Part shown: positions 1-11,239 of the stretch, one piece after another
Layout: each line of letters begins with the position of its first letter
Numbering within the stretch: position 1 is the first letter of the stretch
From: Verpa conica
Lineage: Eukaryota; Ascomycota; Pezizomycetes; Pezizales; Morchellaceae
DNA: 64,000 bases
NCBI GenBank assembly: GCA_033030425.1
Contig: JAUFSD010000017.1
Span: 620,001-684,000 of the forward strand
Reading direction: 5' to 3'
Translations under genes and position numbers: made by a program
The notes under the pieces: generated by a model
Seen by the model: the letters and a program-made list of their open reading frames with translations, nothing else
What the model was told of the DNA's origin: nothing
The model's database searches: none

Positions 1-2
1 GT

Positions 3-209
3 AAAGGAGCTGCAGTTACAACGAAAGAGACAAGAGAAAGTGATATGGGAGTTCCGAAGGGGGCGCCTAAGGGACCAAGAGCGGGGGTTACTGAGGGAGC
101 GGGAAGAGATAAGAAAAGGAGAGGGCCGAGGAGGGAAGGAAGAGGGGGCGAGAAAGGCAGTGCAGCTGGTGGAGGGGAGAGGGAGAGGGAAGTAATTGTT
201 ATTGACTAA
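3..209 (+). CDS. 3' end of an unrecognised gene (partial)
   Basis: The reading frame is open from the left edge and closes with TAA at 207-209. It encodes about 68 residues that are Gly-, Arg-, Lys- and Glu-rich and look disordered, ending in EREREVIVID. A second frame is open over 1-195 but is almost pure Arg/Glu/Gly. The frame chosen has the more protein-like end. No domain is visible, so no function is given; the assignment as coding rests only on the open frame and composition. Confidence 0.35.
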   Translation, partial: KGAAVTTKETRESDMGVPKGAPKGPRAGVTEGAGRDKKRRGPRREGRGGEKGSAAGGGEREREVIVID

Positions 210-960
210 ATGATTTGCATCTAGGGTATACATTTCTACATGCAATACGGTCCTCCTGTTTCACTACATATTACTGCCTATCTCTACTCTCCTTGGCTTG
301 AAATTTCCCTTTTTGTATCATGTGCTTGGAGTTTTTGCTGGCGGCTATCTCTATTTTCCTCAATTGCACGTTTTACTTCTGGATAATAAAGTCTATTTCA
401 TGGGAAAAACTCGGGTTAAACTTAGTTTGTAACAATAGATGAGGTGGGTTGGCACTGCAATCTTAAAAGAATGACTGATAATCATGTTATGCATGAGTTA
501 TCACTCGACCTATTTTAATGGCACCAGTAAACACTTGATATCGCCGCAGGCTTGGCTATAATACATTACTTCGCAGTACTAACCCTCTTATCGAGAGCTC
601 TTCCCTATTTCGTCTCTTACAATATAATCTATCATGATAATATTTAACTAGCCAATAAGTGACAGCACTGGCGGAGCGTATATCCTATATCCGATATCAT
701 CTCACGTTGGCCCTACCAATACTATCAAAATCTCGTTACAGCGCCTTAGAAAGCTTTTAATGGATATTTCGAGATGACAGCTATGTGAGGTAGGTCTGAG
801 TTAAAGTAACTAGTTTATTATCTCAAGATAACACTAGTAGAGTCAAGTAGACTATGTATAAGTGACGAAACTTCGCTTTAGTTATTAGCATGATTTACAG
901 TAAAGGCCTAGAATGATGTTTATGCTCTTACGCCTAATAGCATAGAAAATTTTAAAACAG
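210..960. other. AT-rich intergenic DNA, nothing recognised
   Basis: Stops are frequent in all six frames. I see no RNA gene or repeat. Confidence 0.5.
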
Positions 961-1456
961 GGGGAACCTTTCCTATGCCAGTGACCGGGGTGCATACCTT
1001 CCGGATACCATCCACTGCAAAGTGTGCCAGCCAAAAATGTGAAACCTTTGCAACACGATCCACCAACACTCTTATTAGGCCCTTTGGTGCTTGCAGATAG
1101 GGTAACTTTGTAGTGAATTTTCCTTGGGCTTTATATCACTAGGTGTTTTTTTTGCAGGCAAGGGGAAAAAGGGAATAAAAACAATTAGACTAGCTAGGGG
1201 ATATCAGAGTTACTCTTCTAGCAGGTATGGTGTGCTATTGTATGCTGTAGACTAAGTTGTTTGGGCATGCGAATTTTGTATCCTGCCTAAGTACACCAAA
1301 GACCAGATATTTTTACTAGATTCATATATAATATACTAAGGGGGGGGGGGTTATGTTGTGTGCTGGGTAAAGGTTTCGCATTTTGGCTGGCACACTTTGC
1401 AGTGGATGGCATCGAAAAGGTATGCACCTCGGTCGCTGGCATACGAAAGGTTCCCC
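961..1456. mobile_element. Non-autonomous element with ~90 bp terminal inverted repeats
   Basis: The arm at 961-1050 and the reverse complement of 1367-1456 match at roughly 85-90%. Both begin GGGGAACCTTTC and both contain CATCCACTGCAAAGTGTGCC. The ~315 bp core has no long reading frame and includes a run of ten or more G near 1341. No target-site duplication is obvious. The length and arm structure suit a MITE or foldback element; the superfamily is unclear. Confidence 0.7.
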
Positions 1457-1894
1457 GATCAAACAACCTACCAGCCAACATATACTATCGATATTCACCT
1501 TTTAAGTACCAGTAAGCTTATATGCTTTAAGAAGTCTATTACATCTTAAGATAGTAGATTTTTGAGACTTGTAAAAATATTAAATAGAGAAAAGGTAGTC
1601 CCTAACATGAATACATAGGTATAGGAGAACTATTAGGTGCTTATAAGAGTGTGTGAAAGGCTAGATTGTTATAAGGAACCTACCCGCCACACATAACTAG
1701 TCATAGGCTTCTAGATACTTCGTTTCTTTCATAAAGGTATAGGGGTTTTATGAAAATTACTTCACCTTTAATGTTACTTGAGGTTTTAGTCTTAGATTAT
1801 TTAGATAGTGCCACCTTGTATTATAATAGTGAAGCCATACCATTCTACAACCCAGCGATCTTACTGTTCTCTATCCAGTCCGCTAACTACACCA
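1457..1894. other. Intergenic, 3' flank of CCA1
   Basis: No gene is seen. The part next to 1894 is probably the CCA1 3' UTR. A stretch at 1840-1894 looks vaguely like tRNA A and B boxes but abuts the CCA1 stop codon and is not credible as a tRNA. Confidence 0.5.
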
Positions 1895-3981
1895 TCAGGG
1901 CGTAAATGACTCTTTCACACTCTTAACCCATTCTAATGCCTCTTCTTTCCCCTTTCCTGGGTTATCCCATTGCCATTCCAACACCCTAGCTAGTGCTTCG
2001 GCAACCCAAGGGCCCCGTTCAACCTCAAGTATCACAAAGAGTTCCTTACCCTAGTATATGTCAGAACCAGAGAGTCTAGGAGGAAAGAGGGGGGGCTACG
2101 TCTATAATTGGCTTAGCATTAAATGCATCAGCAGCATCCAACTCAGATATTTTACGCACAAAAGCATCATATCTCTTGATAATCCTCATAGACTCAGGCG
2201 CTACATTCGCGTTAGCTTATCAGAACACAACTTCAGTTAGTATACTCACATGGTACTTCAACACCCTCCCCCCATACGCCCACCAATTCCAATAACAAAG
2301 AGCACATGATATGACATCTCCAATCGTGACCGCAAATTTTTATCCACTTGCCTGCCTGTCCTCTTCTCCATTCTTTCTCTCCTTCTGCTACTTTCATTTC
2401 TTCCCGAACAAGGGAAACATTATTAAACCCCCTCGCAATTGTTTCACATACTTTATTCGTCGCCTTGAGACCCTCTCTTATCGCGGTAGCTGCAGCTGGA
2501 ATATTCTTCCTCTTCTCCACGCCTTCAAATTGCAATCCCTCCCACGGAGTGAGAGCCGCAAGGAGGTATGAAATGTAGATTTCGTGCTCCGTGGGGGTAA
2601 GAGATGCAATACCTGGGTAAGCTTCTGGAGAGAGGGTGAGAATATTGGAGAGGGCAGAGACAGCAATCGGCATTCTTCCAATGGGAATACTCACTTTGGT
2701 CCACAAGACAGGCTCGGGGAGCCCTGAACCACCCAAAAGTATGGGGCTCGGAGTCACTCGAGATACCTTGCGCACAACACTGGGGATACTAATTATATTT
2801 ATTGGAGGTGAAAAAATAGCATTGTAGAGGTCCAATGAGTTAATTATGTCGAGAGCTGCTCTTGGATTTATTCCTACGGAAATTAGAATATGTGGTATAA
2901 GTAATAGAAGGAGGGCTACCTCTGAGCATTTTCTCGACCTCCGCACCAATACGTTCACGGGAGATTTTGGAACTGAGTGCTTCCTAGTAGGAATTAGTAG
3001 ATGAGAGGAGGGAGTGATATTCTGTGTCTGGGGAGTGGTACCTTAATCTTAGGGAGCTTCATAGCATCTGTTGCTTCCTTGACAATCTCAAATCCTAGAC
3101 GTGACGAGAACCGAATAAGACGGAGTATACGGAGGGGGTCATCTTCGAAGGTTTCTAAGGGTGGTAGAGGCGTTCGGATAATCTTCTTCTCCATGTCCTC
3201 TAGGCCAAGTTCAGTAAAATCTTCCACTCTCTGGGAGTGGAGATTATAGAAGAGGGCATTGATTGTACAATCACGACGGTGGGCATCTTGAGAAGGAGTT
3301 CCAAATTCCTATATTAGACCGATTATTAATATCGAGTTACTAGATATAAAAATTTCTAGAGTCAGGGAGGAAGACCATCTGAGGAATCCTACTATCACCC
3401 TTATAAACCTCACTTCTCAGATTAACCAGGTCGATGTCCAACCCTAATATCTTCATAGTTGCCGTCTCCAGATGCTTGCTCTTCTCAGGGTTACTCTCAA
3501 TCTTGTGAACGGCGCCCGTTTCAATACCATAGCTATGATAATGTCTCATAAGAAAGTCTGACAGATATAACCCAAAGTCGTAACCCGTCATCCTACTAAT
3601 CCCCACGTCGATATCATGACTCGGTATCCCCAAAATTTTATCCCTAACCCAGCCTCCTGTGAATCGAAGCACTGTTGGATCCTTATTTCTCGCTCCGCTG
3701 GTCCGATTATAAGTATCTATCTCTAAACCCACATCAACCAGTAGTCGTCGAACTGTTTCCTCTCGGTCATCGAGTGTGATTATGGGTGTCGACATTTTAC
3801 TGTTTGTAGGGCTATGGAGACGGCGACGTTTAGGACTATTTGGGGGTTTAGTGGGTAGAGGTGGTGTGGGAGATCGAGAGTGAGCGACGACAGTAGATAA
3901 AGGCGTGCGGGGTTGGGATTGAGTCATAAAGAAGGCTCTGCGAAGAGGGATGAGTAGAGGTGACTGTGTAAGAACCCTCAT
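1895..3981 (-). CDS. CCA1: CCA tRNA nucleotidyltransferase (CCA1), 6 exons
   Basis: Adds or repairs the 3' CCA of tRNAs from CTP and ATP; in yeast one gene serves cytosol, nucleus and mitochondria. Exons (minus strand): 3376-3981, 3042-3308, 2920-2983, 2250-2873, 2100-2200, 1895-2050, giving 605 aa. Class II nucleotidyltransferase signatures are present: FTGGWVRDKIL at 107-117, the metal-binding DID at 123-125, RRDCTINALFYN near 213-224, and DDPLRILRLIRF shortly after. The last two exons carry the C-terminal YDAFVRKISELDAADAF and RGPWVAEAL blocks of fungal Cca1. The first 60 residues are Ser/Pro/Arg-rich with few acids, like a mitochondrial presequence, and include PKRRR, a possible nuclear signal. 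In-frame Met19 and Met63 (MSTPII) could start shorter isoforms, as in yeast. The first intron has an unusual GTCTTC donor, forced by frame and conservation. Faces SLU7 divergently. Confidence 0.93.
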
Positions 3982-4931
3982 CCCTTATGAGTCTTTATTT
4001 GGGGATCTGAAGCTTTGCTAAGCGGGATACGGGGGAGGGTGTGCGTGTATAGACCAGTTCGCATTTCCGATTTTGAGGCCGCAATCACACAAACCTCCAG
4101 CATCCCATATACATGATTTGGGCCTTATAAAAATCTGAGTTTTTCGCAAAGAATATACTATAGGAACATTCTACAAGTCTTGAAATATATCTCTACACGT
4201 TACAATTATTATGAGATAGGAGATTATATATTTGGTGAGGTTATTTGGCACAGTAAAAGAGTGTTCATAGGGATGGGAATGAGCTCAGTTGATTCAAAGT
4301 TACCATTTTGGGAAGGTGCTCACAATTAATGGTGAGAGCAACTGCCAAAGACCACAAGCCAAGGATGTCAACACAAAGAAGTTCTTTACTCTGGCCCCTT
4401 TATTCGGTTTAATTCCTCTCTCATTCACCCATATAAATTTATGAGACCCTAGAGTACATGTATGTTAGGTGGTTACAGCAAACTATAGAATCGAAACTGC
4501 AAACTAGTCTATACACGCCCTAGTAACGGACTCACAGCACTATCTGAGAATAAGGACAGCATTGCTAGAGACAATGAGCTGAAGTGGAGCTGCCTGGAAC
4601 GACGTCGTTTCCTGGGTTATGACTGGTGAAACATATGTCTACCCTTATAATCCTAGGGATATTACATAGTATCTATTTACGAACCCTAAGGCTGCAAAGG
4701 GACCCGGCCAATGTCTGCGTAATAACCTCACCGTGAAAACTCAGCACCAAAACATGACGTTGAAGCAACACTTGGCGCCAAGACATGAAAACGCTCTCTG
4801 ACGAATTGTCGCGCCGCAGCTCCTGCATATCGATTACTCTCGTCACGACTTTTGAAAAGACCTACCAAACTCCCAGTGTCCCGCCTCGATAACTACTCCG
4901 ATATAAAGTCTGCAGGCAGCTATCTATCACA
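3982..4931. promoter_or_regulatory. Divergent intergenic region between CCA1 and SLU7
   Basis: 950 bp between the two start codons, with no gene in it. A telobox-like AACCCTAA lies at 4682-4689, about 240 bp upstream of SLU7. Confidence 0.5.
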
Positions 4932-6431
4932 ATGTCGTCCTCCAAGCGTAATCCCGAAAAGCAGGCAAAGAACGAGTACATCCCTCACTTTATCGCCAAG
5001 AAACCCTTCTACATTGACGACGACACCGAAGGCGACTACCGTATGTCAATTCCCTCAAACATCTTCTACTCCACAAGCTCCTGCTAACATTCCCTCTCCT
5101 TAGTTGAGCATCAACGTCTCCAAAAACCCAAAGCCGACGACCTCGCCACCCAGAAATGGTACGACCGAGGTCAAAAGAAAGGTCGCGCTGCAACCAAGTA
5201 CCGTAAAGGGGCCTGCGAGAACTGCGGTGCCATGACACACAAAACCAAAGAATGTCTCTCCCGGCCCCGTAAAATGGGCGCGAAGTGGACTGGTGAAGAT
5301 ATCCAAGCCGACGAACTAATCCAAGAGGTCGAGCTCGGCTGGGATGGGAAACGAGATCGGTGGAACGGCTACGACGCCCGCGAGCATCAACGCGTTGTCG
5401 AAGATCACCTACGTATGGAGCAGCTCCGGAAAGAAACAGAGGAAGGTGAGAAGGAGGACGAGGAGATGGGGGTAGGTGAGGATGAGGATAAGTACGCTGA
5501 GGAGAGTGAGATCCCCGGACAGGGGTACGATGCTGCAAATAGAATCTCGACTAGGAATCTTAGGATTAGGGAGGATACAGCAAAATATCTACTGAATTTG
5601 GACCTCGACTCCGCAAAATATGATCCGAAGACTAGGACAATGGTGGACCGTGGTGCGACATCAGATCAAGCTGCCGCACTAGTGGCCGAAGACAACTTCA
5701 TGAGATCCTCCGGCGACGCCGCAGAATTCGAGAAACTTCAGCGGACAGCCTGGGAAACCCGAGAACGTGGGGACAAGAGCAAAATGCATCTACAAGCGAA
5801 CCCAACAGAAGCTGAACACCTAAAGAAAAAACAGCATGTTGAAAGTGAGGACCGACGGGCAAAGGAAAGGAAGGCACTGTTAGATAAGTACGGAGGGGAG
5901 GAGCATCTCGCTGCGAAACCGCCTGTATTGGAGGAGGAGGAACGATATATCGAGTACACCCCCAGTGGTCAGATCAAGGGCAAGGAGAAGACTACTTCAA
6001 AATCCAAGTATGCGGAAGATAAGTACAACAACAATCACACATCTGTGTGGGGATCCTGGTGGCAGAACTTCAGATGGGGGTATGCGTGTTGTCACTCGAC
6101 TGTTAAGAACAGTTACTGTACCGGCGAGGATGGCATCAAGGCTGCAAATATGGCTGAGCAGATGAGGCTTGGCCTAATTGATCCTAATGCCCCTAAAAAG
6201 CAGCTAGAGTGGCGAGGTGATGACCCAGAAGCCCCAGAAGAACCCAAGAACGAGATACCTAAGAAGGAGAGGAAGAAGGAAGAAGAAGAGGACGATGACG
6301 AGTCTAGTGAAAAGGGGAAGAGGAAGTTTGCACAGATGCGGGATGGAGTCACGGAGGAAGACATGGAGAATTTCATGAAGCAACGACGGCTTCATGATGA
6401 TCCTATGGCAAATTTTGTGGACGTGGTATAG
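4932..6431 (+). CDS. SLU7: Pre-mRNA splicing factor SLU7
   Basis: Second-step splicing factor that helps dock the 3' splice site in the spliceosome. Two exons, 4932-5040 and 5104-6431, give 478 aa; the 63 bp intron has a GTATGT donor. The start follows CAATATG-like context and gives the usual N-terminus ([14 protein letters not shown]). A CCHC zinc knuckle is formed by C74, C77, H82 and C87 ([14 protein letters not shown]), followed by the [14 protein letters not shown] block. The family hallmark [10 protein letters not shown] with [16 protein letters not shown] lies near the middle of the protein. The tail is Lys/Glu-rich and ends DDPMANF plus four residues. Convergent with COG1; the stop codons are 68 bp apart. 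No oddities in the frame. Confidence 0.96.
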
Positions 6432-6499
6432 ATGGTAAAGAGTTAATTTATTGGTATAGCAAGGGGATTCTATAAATAACAAACTTGATAAATTACTCT

Positions 6500-9400
6500 T
6501 TAAGAGAGTAACCCGAATAGTAAACAAGTTCTCTTCCAGTACTCCCGCGAACCACCTTCTAATCGCCTTCGTAGCTCTTCGTCGAATCCAAGCTGCAAAC
6601 AATCAGTGCTCATCCCAAGGGAGAGGAATGATTAAACTAACCCTGATACCAACCGCAGCTTCAATCTTCCCAGCCAGACTCGAAACCCCCGAGTTCCTTG
6701 TATTAGACCCTTTTCGCTGTAATGCCTCATCAAGATATAGCGCATCGAATAAAAGTTGCACTGCCCAGTCCATGCCGATAATCTTGTGGTGGTTCCCGCC
6801 CCCATTAGGCTGAGTCTCTTTCTGCTCGGTTCCGCAATCTTCCTCCTTTGTTTCAGAATCATCTTTGACAACTCCTTCATCCTGTTTATCCTCCTCTTCA
6901 CCATTAGCTTGTGGTGTCACCTCTTCTCCATTTACTTCCATTGCCTCGTCACCCTCTATTTTCTCCTCCACATCATGATTCTTATTCTTCTCCACATCTC
7001 CGCTCTCATTAGTTTCTACAGATGCAACAGCCTCAATAGTCTCCTGCACTTCCTTTTTTTCGTCAACATGAGTAGTCCCATTTGCATTTGCATTTGCATT
7101 CCCACTCCCATTTCCATTTCCACCGCCACCTCCACCTCCATTGCCATTGCCATTTGTTTCGCCAATTTCTCTGCCAGAGAGCACGCTCTCCAGTGCCCTC
7201 CAAAGTTCCTGACATGCCAAAATCTTGATATACTTGACTGCTGCAGGCGTCCATACATCATCACCAACACTGTGCATATCTGTCACGAGATCATGAAGGA
7301 ATTTAAACACCAGCGGGGACGGTTGAACTGGTAGAGGTGGTGCTCCTGAGGAGGGTTAGTCATCAAATTTATTAAAAACACTGGATATATGCTTACCTTC
7401 CCAGAGGGCTTTTGAAGCCAGCTTTCCACTCCACTTACGCTTATTCAATAGCTTCCCTACACTTTCGAATGGCTTCTTCCCAACACCTGTAGCGACAAGG
7501 GAGTGCAATCGAGGGACCAGGAAGATCCCAAACCAGTTCAAGTTAAGTAAAATATCCTCCTCTCTCTTCGGCGGATGTTGTCGTATTTGCCTAATAACCC
7601 TCAGCAAGAAGGTTGCTCGTAGTGTCACCGCTGTATCTTTATTAGCCACCTTTTATCATCAAATATTCTGGGTATTGCGGGTCAAAACTCACCTCTCTGA
7701 CCTTCTCCATCTTTCTCACCACACCCATCAACCAACTGGTCAATTATTCTCTCAAGATCCTTGTAATCTCCTTCTAACGCGCTCACCATCTCTTTCTCCG
7801 CAGCTACAGAGTCCTCAAGCCCCTCCTGTAGCTTTTCCTCCTCCACATCGAAATCGTCGTCGTCATCTGTGCCGGAGGAAGAGCTCGGATTTCGAAGCCC
7901 CCGTACTATAAGTGCACTCTCAGCAATGTCGCGGAGCCATATATTATATTCCTCTCTAAATGCTTTGACTAAGTTGTTCTTCCCGTGGACTCGGGATTGT
8001 ACAGCTTCTTTGAACGCGAGTCCGCCATTAGAAAGATCCATAGATAGAAGTACATTGGACCAAAGGCTTGTTGAATCTAGCACAAATACATTAGTTACAA
8101 ACATGAAAATTATCATTGACAGGATAAGCTCACCTTCGGCCTCTCCAACACCCTTAAGCACCTCCTGCACTTTCTCTCCCACTTCTTTCAACGCAGAACT
8201 CTTCCCCCTCAAGACATTCCCAATCCGTGCCCCCACAAGGTCTCGGAATTTCTCCCCACCCTGAAGAAATTGCCGTCGCCCCTTCCTTCCAGCCCTCCAT
8301 AGGTTCAACACATCGCTTCTCAACCTTACAATCTTATCGACCTTCTCAATGTGAGCGAGTGATTTTTCGAGATTCACGTTCAGTGTTTCGAGTTCTCGTT
8401 CCGCCCATGCTGAAACCTGTTCAACCATCCTGCCCCGCTCCAGGTCGTCATGACGAACCCAGGGTATGAACCCACTTATCTCCTCTGGTAGCCAGCGACC
8501 ATTTACGTCAAGTCCAAGCTCTGTTACACCAAGCACATCCGGGTCCTGGAAAAGGGAGCGAGATTTCAGAATGACGAGTGAGTCGGAGAGTCGTTTCGGG
8601 AATACAGATTCTGCGTTCTCAAGTGTCTGATTATAAAGTGTTAAAGCCTTAAGGTACGACTCCGGGCTAGGGTCTTCTGCAAGAGAAGTGATAGCAGAGC
8701 TGCGGACGAAGAGAAAATGTCGTAGTGCCTCCGCTGGTGAGGAAGTCTTGAGAAGGGAGAATGAGGTGAACACGGAGGTGAAGTGGGGGGTTGATACAGA
8801 AACCGTGGAAAAGAGTAGATCGATATGATTTATAAGTATGGTGTTAAGTGAAGTACGTTGCTGTTTTAGAGATTCAAGGAGGGGGACTGAACCCTATGAT
8901 TGTCAACTATTCTGGCGGGAATGAGGGGTATAAATTGGTGATACCTTCTGTAGAAGACTCTTAAGGAGTAGTCGAGAAACCACAAACACCTTTGTCGCAA
9001 GCAAGCAGCTACTACCATCATCCTTAAGCAGTAATCTACTTACAACACTCGGGCAGCTCTGTAGTACTGCAAGTTGCGCTGCGAAGATGTATTTCTCCCG
9101 GTCTAGCACGCTTATCAGCTTCCTTATCATCCACATGGGTAGTATAGTGGCCTACATACCAGCAGCGCCAACCCTCTCCTCAAAAATCTTCAGATTCCTC
9201 GCCTTTCGTTCTAACAATCTCGAATTACAATTCCGTGACGTTTCAGCCAAATAAACTTCCACCTTCTGTGCGGATCCGTCCATCTCGATTATTCTCTCTG
9301 CAGTTCTCAGGAGGTCCCGGTAGCTCTCCCTATCCAGTTTCGTCTCATCAGCACCAACACACGGACCCTCACGACTCCCCCCCCACAGAAAAGTAAAACA

Positions 9401-9543
9401 TACCCAACAAGACCCCTCAGCTTCTCCTTATTACCACTCAGCTCGGTCTGTAGCTGTCTTTCGAGGACCCTGACAGTGGGTATTGGATGCTGGAACGCGT
9501 CCTCCCATTTCTTGAGTGTCTTTACATCAGGGGGCGCTGCCAT
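6500..9543 (-). CDS. COG1: Conserved oligomeric Golgi complex subunit 1, 8 exons
   Basis: Lobe A subunit of the COG tether that acts on retrograde vesicles at the Golgi. Exons: 9404-9543, 9160-9329, 8945-9102, 8134-8893, 7693-8076, 7397-7636, 6642-7345, 6500-6592; 882 aa. The N-terminus has the Cog1/Vps51-type coiled region (WEDAFQHPIPTVRVLERQL, then SYRDLLRTAERIIEMD). The next block reads AAQLAVLQSCPSVVSRLLL. The C-terminus EYWKRTCLLFGLL is typical of fungal Cog1. The second intron's acceptor (CTAG at 9103) lies past two nearer AGs and is fixed by frame. Exon 7 carries an acidic, Asn/Gly/Ala-rich insert (about 7270-6800) with a TTTGCA hexamer run encoding Asn-Ala repeats. Intron 8077-8133 is in frame and stop-free, so it could be retained. 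Confidence 0.93.
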
Positions 9544-10252
9544 GTCGTGGTGGGAGGTTTGAGGGGTGGGCGGGGCAGGGCGGGGGGTAAAATGAGTGTT
9601 GGAGGTTCAAGCTCCCGGGCCGGAGCAAGCGGGAGTTTGTGCATAATACTTAACAAGGTTTATTGATATGGAGAGCCGCAAGAACCCTAACCCAGAGCTG
9701 CTATTTATATACTAGTGTCTGTCCGGTTCGGTATATGGTAATGTAGCCACCGACCTCACAACTAAACCTCACGGCAACTAATATTAGGGTGGAATTAGAG
9801 CTACAAAGCTTCAGAAGGCTATATTAGAATTTATGTATATGAATAGGGATAAGGAGAGCTTGTTGCTAGTGACATTTGCGTTAGGGTAGACTTTGTTGCT
9901 TGTACCGAACAGACTTTATTTTCGCACTAGTACAAGTACCCAATGCATGCTGAAGGATAAGGAAAGCGAGTTTCAAAACTATTGTCCAGGGTCACTTCAT
10001 AGGGATGAGTAGTAAAAATCAGGAACCGCCTTTATTTTTTGCGTCTTTTAAAAGTCATGCAATCTACATACAGTACAGTTCTCATCTCAAATGGATAGCA
10101 ATACGCATAATTCCTCTCTTCACTCGCAGATTAGCCATGCATTCCCCAGTAGTGGACAGAAGGGTGAAGGTAATACAATTTAATCCCTTTCCGTTCCTTC
10201 CCACCATAGACTCCCGATATAAAGAACTTTAGACCCAAACCCCCATTGTATC
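9544..10252. promoter_or_regulatory. COG1 upstream region and RBM42-like 3' flank
   Basis: No gene is seen. AACCCTAACCC at 9683-9693 lies about 140 bp upstream of the COG1 start, and TTAGGG also occurs near 9785 and 9888. Confidence 0.5.
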
Positions 10253-11239
10253 TTAACCCAAGACAGTCCTCTCCAGCTCGCCTCCCTTCTTCTTCTTTTT
10301 CTTCTTCTCCACCCTCCCCCCTTGCACTCCGTGGTCTCCTCCTTTTCCTTTTCTCCCACCAAAAACCACCGGCTTAATCTCAGTATTGCTCCTCTTCAAC
10401 AGCACTGGATGACTCCCAATATACTTCCCGTTCATCTCCCTCGCAGCCCTAAAATACTCATCTCCATCCGAAAATGCAACGAACCCATACCCCTTACTTT
10501 TTGTCGTCCTCTTGTCTCGAATCACACGCGCTTTCTGTACAGACGGATACTTTGAGAACGCCTTCAATAAAGAATCATCAGTAACTTCACCTGCCAGATT
10601 ACCCACAAACAATCTAAAATGGCTCGGGTCCCACTCCAACAATGTCCCATCCGTCCACGTCTGCCCTCCTCCCTGTCTCACCACTGTTGGAGCATTCTTC
10701 GGCTTCGAAGCACCTGCCGAAACAACGGGGTACTCTCCATCCCCCGTAGATGGGCCCACAACTGGCCCTTTGTTCGCCGTAGCACTAGATGGTACACCCT
10801 GCTGCTGCACTCGTGCTGCGGGATCATAGATTGACTGCTGCTGCGCGATCTGCGCTTGTAGCTCTGGGTCTAGATCTGCATATCTTGGGTCACCCCGACG
10901 TGACGGATGCTGGTACGACTGCTGTTGGGGGAGCGGGAATGGGTTCACAATATGCGGTGTGCTGGTTGTGGGTGCGCTATTATAGGAGGGTTGGGAGTAG
11001 CCACCGGGGTAGGAGGGCATTGGATATTGTTGCTGCTGTTGCTGCTGGTATTGCATATGTGGTTGAGGCGCTGATACTATGGGAGAGGGTGCGGCGAGTG
11101 AGCGGGGGCGAAAGCCAGAAAATGCGGGTACAGGTGCTGGGGACGCAGAGTGACTGGATTGGGGGAAGGCACGGACAGGAGGAGGAGGGCGCGGAGGGAG
11201 AGATGACGAGGAGGTCCCTGGGGGTGGAGGGTACGACAT
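10253..11239 (-). CDS. RBM42-like RNA-binding protein with one RRM
   Basis: A 328 aa protein from a single exon. The first 190 residues are Pro/Ser/Gln-rich and disordered, with a short polyGln run. An RRM follows at about 205-290, with RNP2 RLFVGNL (209-215) and RNP1 KGYGFVAF (249-256). The linker DGTLLEWDPSHFRLFVGN before the RRM is diagnostic of the RBM42 family. The tail is Lys-rich and ends LERTVLG. I chose ATG at 11239 (MSYPPPPG); the frame stays open to a TTG at 11263, which is less likely. RBM42 members associate with spliceosomes or mRNA; the exact job here is inferred from family only. Confidence 0.9.
   Translation of the reverse strand: MSYPPPPGTSSSSLPPRPPPPVRAFPQSSHSASPAPVPAFSGFRPRSLAAPSPIVSAPQPHMQYQQQQQQQYPMPSYPGGYSQPSYNSAPTTSTPHIVNPFPLPQQQSYQHPSRRGDPRYADLDPELQAQIAQQQSIYDPAARVQQQGVPSSATANKGPVVGPSTGDGEYPVVSAGASKPKNAPTVVRQGGGQTWTDGTLLEWDPSHFRLFVGNLAGEVTDDSLLKAFSKYPSVQKARVIRDKRTTKSKGYGFVAFSDGDEYFRAAREMNGKYIGSHPVLLKRSNTEIKPVVFGGRKGKGGDHGVQGGRVEKKKKKKKGGELERTVLG

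Noticed and set aside
1835..1905. tRNA-like A and B box text on the minus strand
   Set aside because: It begins inside the last codons of CCA1, the B box is poor, and no cloverleaf folds. CCA1 exon 6 explains the upper part.
2233..2249. Apparent stop ending CCA1 at 2233
   Set aside because: A GTGAGT donor at 2249 and two further exons restore the conserved Cca1 C-terminus, so the stop is intronic.
6756..7334. Long plus-strand frame antisense to COG1
   Set aside because: Its hydrophobic repeats are the complement of the low-complexity COG1 insert.
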